From an uncultured Pseudomonadales bacterium (GTDB lineage: Bacteria; Pseudomonadota; Gammaproteobacteria; Pseudomonadales; Pseudohongiellaceae): 64,000 nucleotides of DNA. Position 1 is the first letter of the stretch. Every line of letters begins with the position of its first letter. The position numbers were made by a program, and so were the translations under genes. The notes under the pieces were generated by a model. The model saw only the letters and a program-made list of their open reading frames with translations. It made no database searches and was not told the origin of the DNA. Positions 1 through 7,246 of the stretch are shown here, one piece after another. The DNA lies in contig CAMYOK010000019.1 of assembly GCA_947259995.1 (NCBI GenBank), positions 1 through 64,000 on the forward strand, read 5' to 3'.

Positions 1-828
1 ACCCAAAGCTAAACAACTAGAATACACGTCATTTTAATACTAATACTTAAGGGAACTCTTTATCAGGGCAAAGCGCTAGTGAGTTCGCATGCTTTTCTGA
101 GTTGCAAAGAGCAAATTGAGATACCAGCATCCACGTTATTCCTGCAATTGATGATCAACAGCAATACTTGCAGCATGTCGTAACAAAGTGAATAACCGCT
201 CATTTGCCTCTCAGGTGCAAAATACATCCTACAAACCAGCGATTGTAATACGAGAGGCTTCTTACTAAGAAGTCGGGCTTTCTATTTTTTACGTAAAGCG
301 AATTGTGCTACGCGGCATACTATTGGAAATTCATTGCGCGATTTACTGGCAAAAACAAAATGTTGTACTAAAGTAAATATAGCTAGGTGGTCCATGTTAA
401 ACCCAATCGAGCCTGTTCAGAAGGCACGCAGAGCATTGCGACCACCTAGTTTTATAGCGATCAGCTGTCACAACCTGAAATTTCTCCAATCAAACAAGCT
501 GAGATAACAGCTAAGCTTCAACAAATACTCTTCTAAACGTCAATTTTATTTAGAAACTTAAACTTTAAAATCAATAAGTTAATAGTAATGTATCAACCCC
601 CCCCTCATCACAATTCTATTGAACTCTACATAGCGTTACGACCCTCCTAACTGCTACTGTGCAGTACACAAAAATCAAAGGTAGGGCTTACATGCTATTG
701 GCATTCCACGAATTCAATGGGATACTCGCGTGTTCCGTAATTGCTCGCATTCCCTTAGCCCAGCAAGAGCGCACTAGCACTATATAAATTGCCAAGCGCA
801 TAAACCGTCTAGGAGTAATATAACGACA
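1..828. other. Long non-coding stretch upstream of the defence pair
   Basis: No convincing gene was found in these 828 bases. The only long open frames are short minus-strand ones near 688-1043 that overlap the ATPase gene antiparallel and have no recognisable product. The stretch is AT-rich, contains one spaced inverted repeat (383-449) and has TATATAAATT at 779-788 as a possible -10 region for the ATPase operon. It could hold decayed element DNA or an unrecognised RNA. Confidence 0.5.
383..449. repeat. Spaced 10-bp inverted repeat
   Basis: CTAGGTGGTC at 383-392 is matched by its perfect inverse GACCACCTAG at 440-449, with 47 bases between the arms. The ACCTAG core recurs near 2930 and 3760 in the same AT-rich element. 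It could be a recombinase or regulator binding site or part of an RNA structure. Nothing in the sequence decides its role. Confidence 0.4.
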
Positions 829-2097
829 ATGTATAAGATACATGGAGTAAAGATCGACAACTTTTGGCATAGATTTAATGCCGTTGGTGAGTTCAATGAA
901 GATGTAAATATTATTATTGGTCGAAACGGTACTGGAAAGACCACTTTTATGAATATCTTGCATTCGGTCCTCGCTGTAGACCTTGACGGAATAAGCTCGA
1001 ATGACTTTGATTCTGTGGCAATCACTCTCATCAAGGGCAACAAAAAGAAAACTGTAAAAGTTGAAAAAATTGAAACTGACAGCCCTTTTTTAAACGTAGT
1101 TTATCGGATATCTAATAAGAAATACTTTGTAAGAGTTTTGTCTAGTGAAGATCACCGAATGGTTTCGCACTATCGTCGCAGAGCTATAGAAGAGTCTGAC
1201 GAGGTAAGAGTCGCGTTAGCAAACCTAGTCTCATTATCCTCATTATCCGTGTACCGCCTTAGAAGTGGACAAGATTATGAGGTTAGAGATAAGCATGGGC
1301 GAAGAGCCGTATCTCCTGTTGACTACAGATTGTTAGAGCTGCTTCAATCTCTAACTCACTATCAACTCGAGTTGTCTCAGCAAGCAAATTCAATAGCAAC
1401 AGAACTTCAACGTGACGTTTTGACTTCCATCCTATATACCGAAGAAAAATCTAGCCAGCAACGCATACCGATGGAGTTTGATAAGAGAGTAGAAAAACAG
1501 AACCTTATATCAGCGTACACACAATTGAACGTTATCGATGCAGGCGTACGTAAGAAAATTAACATTCACGCTGATGCTATAGATAATACCGTCAGAAAGT
1601 TCAAAGCATATACACAAAATCCAAAAAATGACACTGCGGTTGAAATTGACTTTCAATCAATAGAAGCACTAGTTCAGACAAGAAAAATCATAAAAATGTC
1701 TCTTGATGCGGAGAAACGCACCTCAGTTATTTTTTCTCAAATTACTCTATTCACCGAGACTCTAAGCGAATTTATTACGGATAAGAAGTTTAGCTTTCAT
1801 AGAGGGGATCTGTTAATTGAGGCCCACGATGATGTAATGAGTTATGACGCTCTCTCATCTGGAGAAAAACAACTTCTAATTATCTTTATTGAAACCCTGT
1901 TACAGAAAAAGGAAAGATTTATATTCTTAACAGATGAACCAGAGCTTTCATTACATATTGCATGGCAACGAAAAATAATTCCCGCAGTAAAAAAACTAAA
2001 TCCAAATGCTCAAATCATTGCTGCAACACACTCTCCAGAAGTAGCATCTAATTACAAAGACTCCATAATTGACATGGAGGAAATGATCAATGGCTGA
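829..2097 (+). CDS. AAA/ABC-type ATPase, AriA-like subunit of a PARIS-type anti-phage system
   Basis: The 422-residue protein has a Walker A motif GRNGTGKTT at residues 31-39, an ABC signature-like LSSGEKQ near 342, a Walker B FIFLTDEPELSLH near 365 and a terminal switch histidine in ATHSPE near 399. This is the OLD/RecF-like overcoming-lysogenization ATPase layout seen in AriA of PARIS. In characterised PARIS the ATPase senses a phage anti-restriction protein and releases the Toprim nuclease AriB, causing abortive infection. Here the stop overlaps the start of a DUF4435 gene by 8 bp, so the two are probably translationally coupled. AGGAG lies about 13 bases before the ATG, a loose ribosome site. 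It could instead belong to another ATPase/DUF4435 family; the general class is clear, the PARIS label is inferred. Confidence 0.75.
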   Translation: MYKIHGVKIDNFWHRFNAVGEFNEDVNIIIGRNGTGKTTFMNILHSVLAVDLDGISSNDFDSVAITLIKGNKKKTVKVEKIETDSPFLNVVYRISNKKYFVRVLSSEDHRMVSHYRRRAIEESDEVRVALANLVSLSSLSVYRLRSGQDYEVRDKHGRRAVSPVDYRLLELLQSLTHYQLELSQQANSIATELQRDVLTSILYTEEKSSQQRIPMEFDKRVEKQNLISAYTQLNVIDAGVRKKINIHADAIDNTVRKFKAYTQNPKNDTAVEIDFQSIEALVQTRKIIKMSLDAEKRTSVIFSQITLFTETLSEFITDKKFSFHRGDLLIEAHDDVMSYDALSSGEKQLLIIFIETLLQKKERFIFLTDEPELSLHIAWQRKIIPAVKKLNPNAQIIAATHSPEVASNYKDSIIDMEEMING

Positions 2098-2932
2098 ATT
2101 GATCTATTCAGATGACGCGGAAAATGTTCTTTGCAGATTCTACGGAGTAAAAACCATCGTGTATGTAGAGGGAAAAGACGATATTCCGTTTTGGGAACAC
2201 ATTTTTGAAACCTTCGCAAAATACTCTGTCCAAGTACATGACGCAGGGGGAGTTTCTGAAATTCAAAAATACATTGATAGAATTGAATCTGGGAAAATAA
2301 ATGCTGTAATAGCATGCGATGCCGATTTTTCATATGCAGATAAGTTCCCAGACCACAAAAATATTTTAAGAAGCTATGGATACTCAATCGAGAACTCGAT
2401 GATTTGTATTAGCTCATTGAAGAAAATAATTAGATCAGTCGGACGAGTGCCACTGAAAAATATTGATGAAAATGAAATTTCCATTTGGTTTAAACAATTT
2501 GGAGACGCAACGAACACTCTTGTGGTTCATGATATTGCCAATCATATCCTGCAAGAGGGAAAAGTTGTTACTGGGGACAACTGCACTAGATTCATGAAGT
2601 CAGCGAAGTCATCCGAAGTTTGCCCTAAAAAGGTACAAGAATATCTCGATGGTATTGACTTAAAAATTAGTAATAAATTAAGAAAAAGTATCGCAACATC
2701 ATTAGAGAATTCTAATAGAAATGAGTTCGACCTATTAAGAGGACACTTTCTCTTTTCCGCATCCCTAAAATTTGTTGTTTCAAAAATTAAGCAGCTTGGT
2801 AAGAATGTCTCCATCTCCAATGACTCATTTTTCGGCTCATTGTTTATTGCTTTTGAATCGGTATTTAACAACAATCATGAACACTACAACTACTATAGAG
2901 ATATAGTACGCAACACAGATATAAGCACCTAG
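2090..2932 (+). CDS. DUF4435 Toprim-like protein, AriB-like effector of a PARIS-type system
   Basis: The 280-residue protein opens with IVYVEGKDDIPFW (glutamate at residue 26), followed by CDADF at 75-79 and YSIENS near 98-102. This spacing of a Glu then a DxD pair is the Toprim fold of DUF4435 proteins. In known PARIS systems AriB is the nuclease effector that cuts host tRNA after release by AriA; an acidic residue at about this position is, from memory, the reported catalytic one. The start codon lies inside the end of the ATPase gene, which supports joint expression and complex formation. The C-terminal half has no motif I recognise. Target and trigger cannot be read from sequence. Confidence 0.75.
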   Translation: MAELIYSDDAENVLCRFYGVKTIVYVEGKDDIPFWEHIFETFAKYSVQVHDAGGVSEIQKYIDRIESGKINAVIACDADFSYADKFPDHKNILRSYGYSIENSMICISSLKKIIRSVGRVPLKNIDENEISIWFKQFGDATNTLVVHDIANHILQEGKVVTGDNCTRFMKSAKSSEVCPKKVQEYLDGIDLKISNKLRKSIATSLENSNRNEFDLLRGHFLFSASLKFVVSKIKQLGKNVSISNDSFFGSLFIAFESVFNNNHEHYNYYRDIVRNTDIST

Positions 2933-3134
2933 TTGGTGTGACAATAAGCAAAATAACCCAACCACGTTGAGCTTCCCACTTTCACTATCTATCAACACTG
3001 TACATGGGGGGTAGATAGGTATGGAACCAGCTCAATTTCGGGTACTGCGGGGGGGATGGAAGTTCGGCCCGCAAAACTAGGCCTCTTATTCTCAAATTTT
3101 CAAAACTACTTTGTACACCAGCATAAAGCATTCG

Positions 3135-3641
3135 CTAGCGCTCAAACATTCTCCGATATAGCTCAGCAGCCCTCTCAGGCGTAGTGTCAGCAGTAATTAA
3201 CTCTATCGGCCCAGTAGGGCCAGCATGCTCTACGCGATCACTAAAGAGCCTCAAGTGCCTCCCCAGCAACTCCGCGCCGCGTAATACTGCCGCACTATCA
3301 AATTTGTATAGTTGCTTTTCATCGCCTGTCAAAGGATCGTAGCCAATTACTGGACTTCCTTTTCGATCAAGCATTGGCTCTCCTTGTGCGCACCGCTGTA
3401 TAGTGTCAACAATAGTTTGAATCACGTAATCAGCGGATACTTCCAGTCGAGATTCACGACTCTTACTCAACTCAGAGAGTTCCTCTTGAATGTGAGCATA
3501 GGTGAGCAATCGATACCCCTGCTCTTTTGCGCATTTTTTACTATAACCGGCGCGTACCGCAGCTTGAGAAGCATTCAAATCAATAATATATTCACGACAG
3601 AACAATTTCTGTTTTTCAGTAAGTTGCTTAGTCGTAACCAT
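3135..3641 (-). CDS. Phage terminase small subunit (Terminase_2 family)
   Basis: The protein begins with a basic helix-turn-helix segment containing LTEKQKLFCREYIIDLNAS, then AAVRAGYSKKCAKEQGYRLL, the hallmark N-terminus of the small terminase subunit that recognises pac or cos DNA. The C-terminal part is variable, as usual. An alternative TTG start at 3653 exists, but ATG at 3641 has GGAGAG well placed before it and gives 168 residues, a normal size. No large terminase, portal or capsid gene is nearby. A solitary TerS fits either a decayed prophage or a satellite that uses its own TerS to redirect packaging. It is convergent with the defence pair. Confidence 0.85.
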   Translation of the reverse strand: MVTTKQLTEKQKLFCREYIIDLNASQAAVRAGYSKKCAKEQGYRLLTYAHIQEELSELSKSRESRLEVSADYVIQTIVDTIQRCAQGEPMLDRKGSPVIGYDPLTGDEKQLYKFDSAAVLRGAELLGRHLRLFSDRVEHAGPTGPIELITADTTPERAAELYRRMFER

Positions 3642-3815
3642 GCTGCTCTCCAAGTGCTGCCGATCAAAGACTGACGCTTTTCAAGATTATATTTTTCACA
3701 CTAATGCGAATGACAAAATCTCACCAAAGATAGTTAATAGTAACATTGAAAGTAACACCTAGGTTTTTAAAAAATATAATATCTTTATTTTACATAAACT
3801 TATACCAAGATACAC

Positions 3816-3834
3816 AATCCTGTCCGGGGCACCA
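3816..3834 (+). other. tRNA 3'-end fragment, probable attachment site of the element
   Basis: AATCCTGTCCGGGGCACCA reads as the end of a T-loop (AAT), a 3' T-stem strand (CCTGT), a seven-base acceptor strand (CCGGGGC), discriminator A and CCA. Upstream bases do not continue as a tRNA, and no matching 5' acceptor strand lies within tRNA length, so this is only the 3' 19 bases. The T-stem resembles tRNA-Arg species, but the identity is a guess. It sits exactly at the change from AT-rich phage-like DNA to ordinary chromosome. Confidence 0.6.
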
Positions 3835-3865
3835 ATAAAATCAAATAGCGAACATCAGCTAAGAC

Positions 3866-4420
3866 TTACGCTTTTTTACTCCACTGATATTTCTCAAACA
3901 CTTTGTCCACCGGCGTCTCGGCAATATGGTTCACGTAATTGCTGATCACCTTCTGCGACAAGCCCAGGATAATCTCTAGTAACTGGCGCTGTTCATAGCC
4001 TGCCGCGAAGAAGGTGGCTACTTGCTCGTCAGTGAGATAACCGCGCTCGCGCACAATCGCTAGCGTTGTATCGTGCAGAACCTGCAGTTTTTCGGTGGGC
4101 ATTGGCTCTTCATTGCGCAAGGCTTCGCTCAATGCTGGATCGACCTTCATCATGTTGGCAATCCCTGTATGGGCTGGCACGCAATAATGGCACTCATGTT
4201 CGACGTTGATCGTTTGCCAAACCACTGTGAGCTCTTCGTTGTCAAAAGATGAGGCAACAAACAATTTATGCAGGGTTTGATAGGCCTCTAAAAGCTCCGG
4301 TGAATTGGCGAGCACCCCGTGTAAACCGGGGATTCTTCCGTTGGCTTTCAATGAAGCCTCTAGCAGTGGCTTGCTCAGTTCGGGGGCTGTGTCTAGGTCA
4401 AGAATCGTTAGCTTAGTCAT
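3866..4420 (-). CDS. Carboxymuconolactone decarboxylase/AhpD-like family protein
   Basis: The 184-residue protein contains EHECHYCVPAHTG, giving the Cys77-x-x-Cys80 pair and His84 typical of the AhpD-like branch of the carboxymuconolactone decarboxylase family. These all-alpha proteins act as peroxidase or disulfide-exchange partners, and some detoxify electrophiles. The gene is divergent from a TetR regulator with three matching palindromes between them, so it is very likely that regulator's target and induced by a small reactive compound. The true substrate cannot be told. It is the first chromosomal gene to the right of the proposed element boundary. Confidence 0.85.
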   Translation of the reverse strand: MTKLTILDLDTAPELSKPLLEASLKANGRIPGLHGVLANSPELLEAYQTLHKLFVASSFDNEELTVVWQTINVEHECHYCVPAHTGIANMMKVDPALSEALRNEEPMPTEKLQVLHDTTLAIVRERGYLTDEQVATFFAAGYEQRQLLEIILGLSQKVISNYVNHIAETPVDKVFEKYQWSKKA

Positions 4421-4456
4421 TGTGACTCCAATAGTCGCGTGATCAGGGTTTTAGGC

Positions 4457-4531
4457 TTGAACAACTGTTCAATGCAGCCATACTAACTGGACTTGAGCGA
4501 ACGTTCAAGCTAAACTTGAACAATCGCTCAA
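4457..4531. promoter_or_regulatory. Three TetR-type operators in a divergent promoter region
   Basis: Three 16-bp palindromes occur: TTGAACAACTGTTCAA (4457-4472), TTGAGCGAACGTTCAA (4493-4508) and TTGAACAATCGCTCAA (4516-4531). All share TTGARC at one end and GYTCAA at the other with a four-base centre. They lie between the divergent AhpD-like and TetR genes, where an autoregulating repressor would bind to control both. Confidence 0.75.
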
Positions 4532-4552
4532 AACAACCATTCGAGGTTCTTC

Positions 4553-5128
4553 GTGAAAGCACAACGACACGACAGACAAGACGCTATTCAGCGTGCAACC
4601 CAGCTATTTTGGGAAAAGGGGTTTCATGCGACATCGATGCGCAATATTCAGGAGCACATAGACCTGCGCCCCGGCAGTATCTATGCGAGTTTTGGCAGCA
4701 AAGAGGGCTTATTCAAAGAAGCACTAGATTGTTACGCGCAGTCCAGTTTAGAGCGCCTTGCGACCCTCGCAGAGTCAATGCCAGCGCTAGAGGCGTTAAA
4801 GACTTTTATGTTGGACGTGGTGTGTCGAAAAACCGGAGACAGCCCAAGTGATATGTGTATGCTCGCTAAAACCGTGGCCGAGCTAACAGAAGAGAACGCG
4901 CAATTGCTGGAAGCGGCGAAGGGCCATCTCAAACGCATCGAAGATGCCTTTGCACAACTATTAGTGAAAGCTCAACAAGAGGGTCAGATCAGTAAAGATA
5001 AAGACCCTCAGCACCTGGCTAAAACCCTGCAGATTCAACTAATGGGTTTACGTGCCTATGCCCGCGCAAGTGGTGGTAGCACCCAATTACAAGCGTTCGT
5101 GGAAGAGACCTTCGCCAATATGCAATAG
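4553..5128 (+). CDS. TetR/AcrR family transcriptional regulator
   Basis: The 191-residue protein has the TetR N-terminal helix-turn-helix: AIQRATQLFWEKGFHATSMRNI followed by GSIYASFGSKEGLFKEAL, about residues 8-55. The helical C-terminal half is the ligand and dimer domain and contains two cysteines (VCRKTG, MCMLAK), so a thiol-reactive signal is possible though unproven. Translation starts at GTG 4553 with GAGG just upstream; a longer frame from 4516 is out of phase and not homologous. It is divergent from the AhpD-like gene, with three matching operators between, and convergent with rdgC with a one-base gap. Confidence 0.9.
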   Translation: MKAQRHDRQDAIQRATQLFWEKGFHATSMRNIQEHIDLRPGSIYASFGSKEGLFKEALDCYAQSSLERLATLAESMPALEALKTFMLDVVCRKTGDSPSDMCMLAKTVAELTEENAQLLEAAKGHLKRIEDAFAQLLVKAQQEGQISKDKDPQHLAKTLQIQLMGLRAYARASGGSTQLQAFVEETFANMQ

Positions 5129-5129
5129 G

Positions 5130-6050
5130 CTAGCTGTCGTCGCCGACACAGCCTATGCCGCCAAATGCCGCTGCCAGAGATTTCATGAATTTGGCGATTT
5201 CTAAGCTCATAATGGCGAAATCTTGATCGAATTGCTGCGCTGCACTTTCTGCATCAGCCTCTTCGGCCTTCTCTAGAATCATATCTTCGAATTTTAGGCG
5301 GGAAATCCCCAGATCGGCGCCTAGCACGCAGCTCAAGGTATCGTTCCACACCACCCCAAGCTTCTTCACTTGTTTGCCAGCACTTAAATGGGCGTGGATT
5401 TCTTCTGATGCGAGGTCTTGGCCTTTGCAGCGCACCACATTGCTGTCTTCCAGAGGATTGAACAGCTCGCATTCTTGATTGATGCTGAAGCCCTCACTGG
5501 CCGATTGCTGCTCAAGCCAACGCGTCATGATGTCGCTTGGGGCGAGCTTGGCCACTGGCAGTGTGACAGGCAGTGTCTCAAGGCTCTCGCGCAGCGTGTT
5601 GATAAACTCTTCGGCCACTGTAGCGCTGCTGCTGTTGACGATAAAGAAGTCTTCTTGCGGGGCGATATAGGCATACACTTTTCTTGTCCGCGAAAATGCC
5701 CGTGGCAAGAGCGCTGCAATCACGTCGTCTTTTAACTGCAGTTTTTCTTTGCGGCTAATCTTGCGTGCCTGCTTCTCTTCGATCTCTTCAATGCGTTCTG
5801 CCAACACATCGTTCACTACTGAGGCGGGTAGCAACTTCTCGTCCTTGCGCATACACAGCATTATATAGTTACCCACCACATGGGTGAGAGACTCCCCTTC
5901 TTTGCCTAGTGGACTCACCCAGCCTATACGGCTTTTATCGTAGCTTGCGCCGTCAACAAAGGCCTGTGGTTGGAGTTTTTCTTCGAGTGCCTCGGCACTT
6001 AACGCGAAAGGTTTGCTAAAACAGTAGAAACGAATATTTTTAAACCACAT
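5130..6050 (-). CDS. rdgC: Recombination-associated protein RdgC
   Basis: The 306-residue protein starts MWFKNIRFYCFSKPF and keeps the RdgC features: WVSPLG near residue 45, ARKISRKEKLQLKDDVIAAL in the middle and ATVAEEFINTLRESL near 145. RdgC is a DNA-binding dimer that forms a ring around double-stranded DNA and restrains RecA-promoted recombination; it is confined to beta- and gammaproteobacteria, which helps place the organism. The length matches E. coli RdgC. It appears monocistronic, ending next to the convergent TetR gene. Confidence 0.95.
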   Translation of the reverse strand: MWFKNIRFYCFSKPFALSAEALEEKLQPQAFVDGASYDKSRIGWVSPLGKEGESLTHVVGNYIMLCMRKDEKLLPASVVNDVLAERIEEIEEKQARKISRKEKLQLKDDVIAALLPRAFSRTRKVYAYIAPQEDFFIVNSSSATVAEEFINTLRESLETLPVTLPVAKLAPSDIMTRWLEQQSASEGFSINQECELFNPLEDSNVVRCKGQDLASEEIHAHLSAGKQVKKLGVVWNDTLSCVLGADLGISRLKFEDMILEKAEEADAESAAQQFDQDFAIMSLEIAKFMKSLAAAFGGIGCVGDDS

Positions 6051-6131
6051 GAACGAACTTCCAGAAGCTTGCAGAAACGAGGGGCAAGATTCTACTGCAA
6101 AGCACGCTCAGTGACGATGCAAAATTCACCC

Positions 6132-7223
6132 CTATTTGGCAGGCTTGCGTTTGCGCCACCACATATAGGCACCGGTGCCAAACAGGAGCGCAGGCAAGAA
6201 GCCACTGATAAACACAATGATGCGCCCTAACATGCCCAGCGCATCGCCGTTGTGCAGCGGGAAGAACCAATTGAGCATCAAGGTGCCAGCAGCTTTTTCG
6301 CGCCCATCCCACACATCGAGTAACTCCCCGCTAAACTGATCGAAATAGACAGCGGTCACTGAGTACTCTGACCATGCCTCATCGGGATGTGTGAAGGTAA
6401 TTTGGTAGGGAGCCGTATCGCTGCGCGGTAAATAGATTCGATTGATACGCGAGGTGGGGAATATCGCCATGGCTTTCTCGGCCAGTTCGTCAATGACGAT
6501 ACTCTGCTTTTGATCGCTCGCGCTTGACTCGATCACTGGCTCCTCGTCCACTGGCAAAACCCAAGACACCATTTGGTGCACGGGGTCATGCCACACAATC
6601 TCAATGCCCGTAATTGCTAACATCAAGAAAACTGGCAAGAAATAAATACCAATGGTTTTGTGCAAGTCAAAGTTGAAGCGGAATGGACCACCATTGGTCT
6701 TAATGGTGAAGGCACGTTTCCACGCCCCGTTTTTTGGCCACCAAATAACGATGCCACTGAGGCAGAAAAACAACAGGCAAAAGCCCATTACGCCGACAAG
6801 AATCTCCCCCATCTCACCGCTCAAGAAAGAGAGATGCAGGCTATAGAACCAGGTAATGGGATATTCACCCCAATTGCGAATCGCCAACACTTCGGAAGTG
6901 CCTGGGTCGATGCTCACCTCTAAAGGGCCACGAGCCCCTTCTACTGCAGGAAAGCGAATGATATGCGGCGCGCCAAGATGACGCCCCAGTGCAATCCGTG
7001 TGGGCTCCGTGCCGTTGTCGACCGCAGCAATCGCATTCGCAAACGCCAAGTCGAAAGACCCTAACGTTGTCGCCGTCTCAAAGTCTACAGTTTGTGGCGC
7101 CAACATCTCATCGAACTCTCTATCGAATACCACCATGCTGCCAGAGATTCCAGTAACACTGAGCAGCAGGCCTAAAAACAATCCAATGTATTTATGTAGC
7201 GGTATTAACAGAGCACGTAACAT
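6132..7223 (-). CDS. PepSY-associated TM domain protein, likely linked to siderophore-iron uptake
   Basis: This 363-residue inner-membrane protein has an N-terminal hydrophobic helix (HKYIGLFLGLLLSVTGISGS), a soluble periplasmic PepSY part, further helices near 140-160 and 195-215 and a C-terminal helix before WWRKRKPAK. Conserved histidines sit next to helices (LHKYIGL, LHLSFL, FDLHKTIGIYF, PLHNGDALG), as in the PepSY/PiuB family, proposed to reduce or release iron from siderophores in the periplasm. It lies 23 bp behind the TonB receptor on the same strand and is probably cotranscribed under the Fur box upstream of that gene. Confidence 0.85.
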   Translation of the reverse strand: MLRALLIPLHKYIGLFLGLLLSVTGISGSMVVFDREFDEMLAPQTVDFETATTLGSFDLAFANAIAAVDNGTEPTRIALGRHLGAPHIIRFPAVEGARGPLEVSIDPGTSEVLAIRNWGEYPITWFYSLHLSFLSGEMGEILVGVMGFCLLFFCLSGIVIWWPKNGAWKRAFTIKTNGGPFRFNFDLHKTIGIYFLPVFLMLAITGIEIVWHDPVHQMVSWVLPVDEEPVIESSASDQKQSIVIDELAEKAMAIFPTSRINRIYLPRSDTAPYQITFTHPDEAWSEYSVTAVYFDQFSGELLDVWDGREKAAGTLMLNWFFPLHNGDALGMLGRIIVFISGFLPALLFGTGAYMWWRKRKPAK

Positions 7224-7246
7224 AGCGATTCAGACCTACAACTGCA

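Larger units (their letters stand above)
1..3834. mobile_element. Distal end of an integrated element (prophage or phage-satellite remnant), left part outside window
   Basis: This stretch is visibly more AT-rich than the DNA to its right. It holds a two-gene ATPase/DUF4435 defence-type pair, a lone small terminase subunit and long non-coding stretches, and ends at a tRNA 3'-end fragment at 3816-3834. From there on the sequence is ordinary chromosomal genes. Elements that insert into the 3' end of a tRNA leave an intact tRNA at one end and a short copy of its 3' end at the other; the plus orientation of this copy puts the intact tRNA and any integrase left of base 1. No integrase, capsid or large terminase is visible. 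That it is an element is an inference from composition, gene content and the tRNA fragment together. Confidence 0.6.

Noticed and set aside
688..1043. Minus-strand open frames upstream of and inside the ATPase gene
   Set aside because: Overlap the start of a well-supported gene and have no recognisable sequence pattern.
3312..3674. 120-codon plus frame antisense to the small terminase
   Set aside because: The minus-strand frame matches the terminase family; the plus frame has no match.
3816..3834. Complete tRNA gene
   Set aside because: Only the 3' T-stem, acceptor and CCA are present; no anticodon or D arm can be formed upstream.
4516..4851. 111-codon plus frame overlapping the TetR gene
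   Set aside because: Different phase from the clear TetR helix-turn-helix; the product is arginine-rich without family resemblance.
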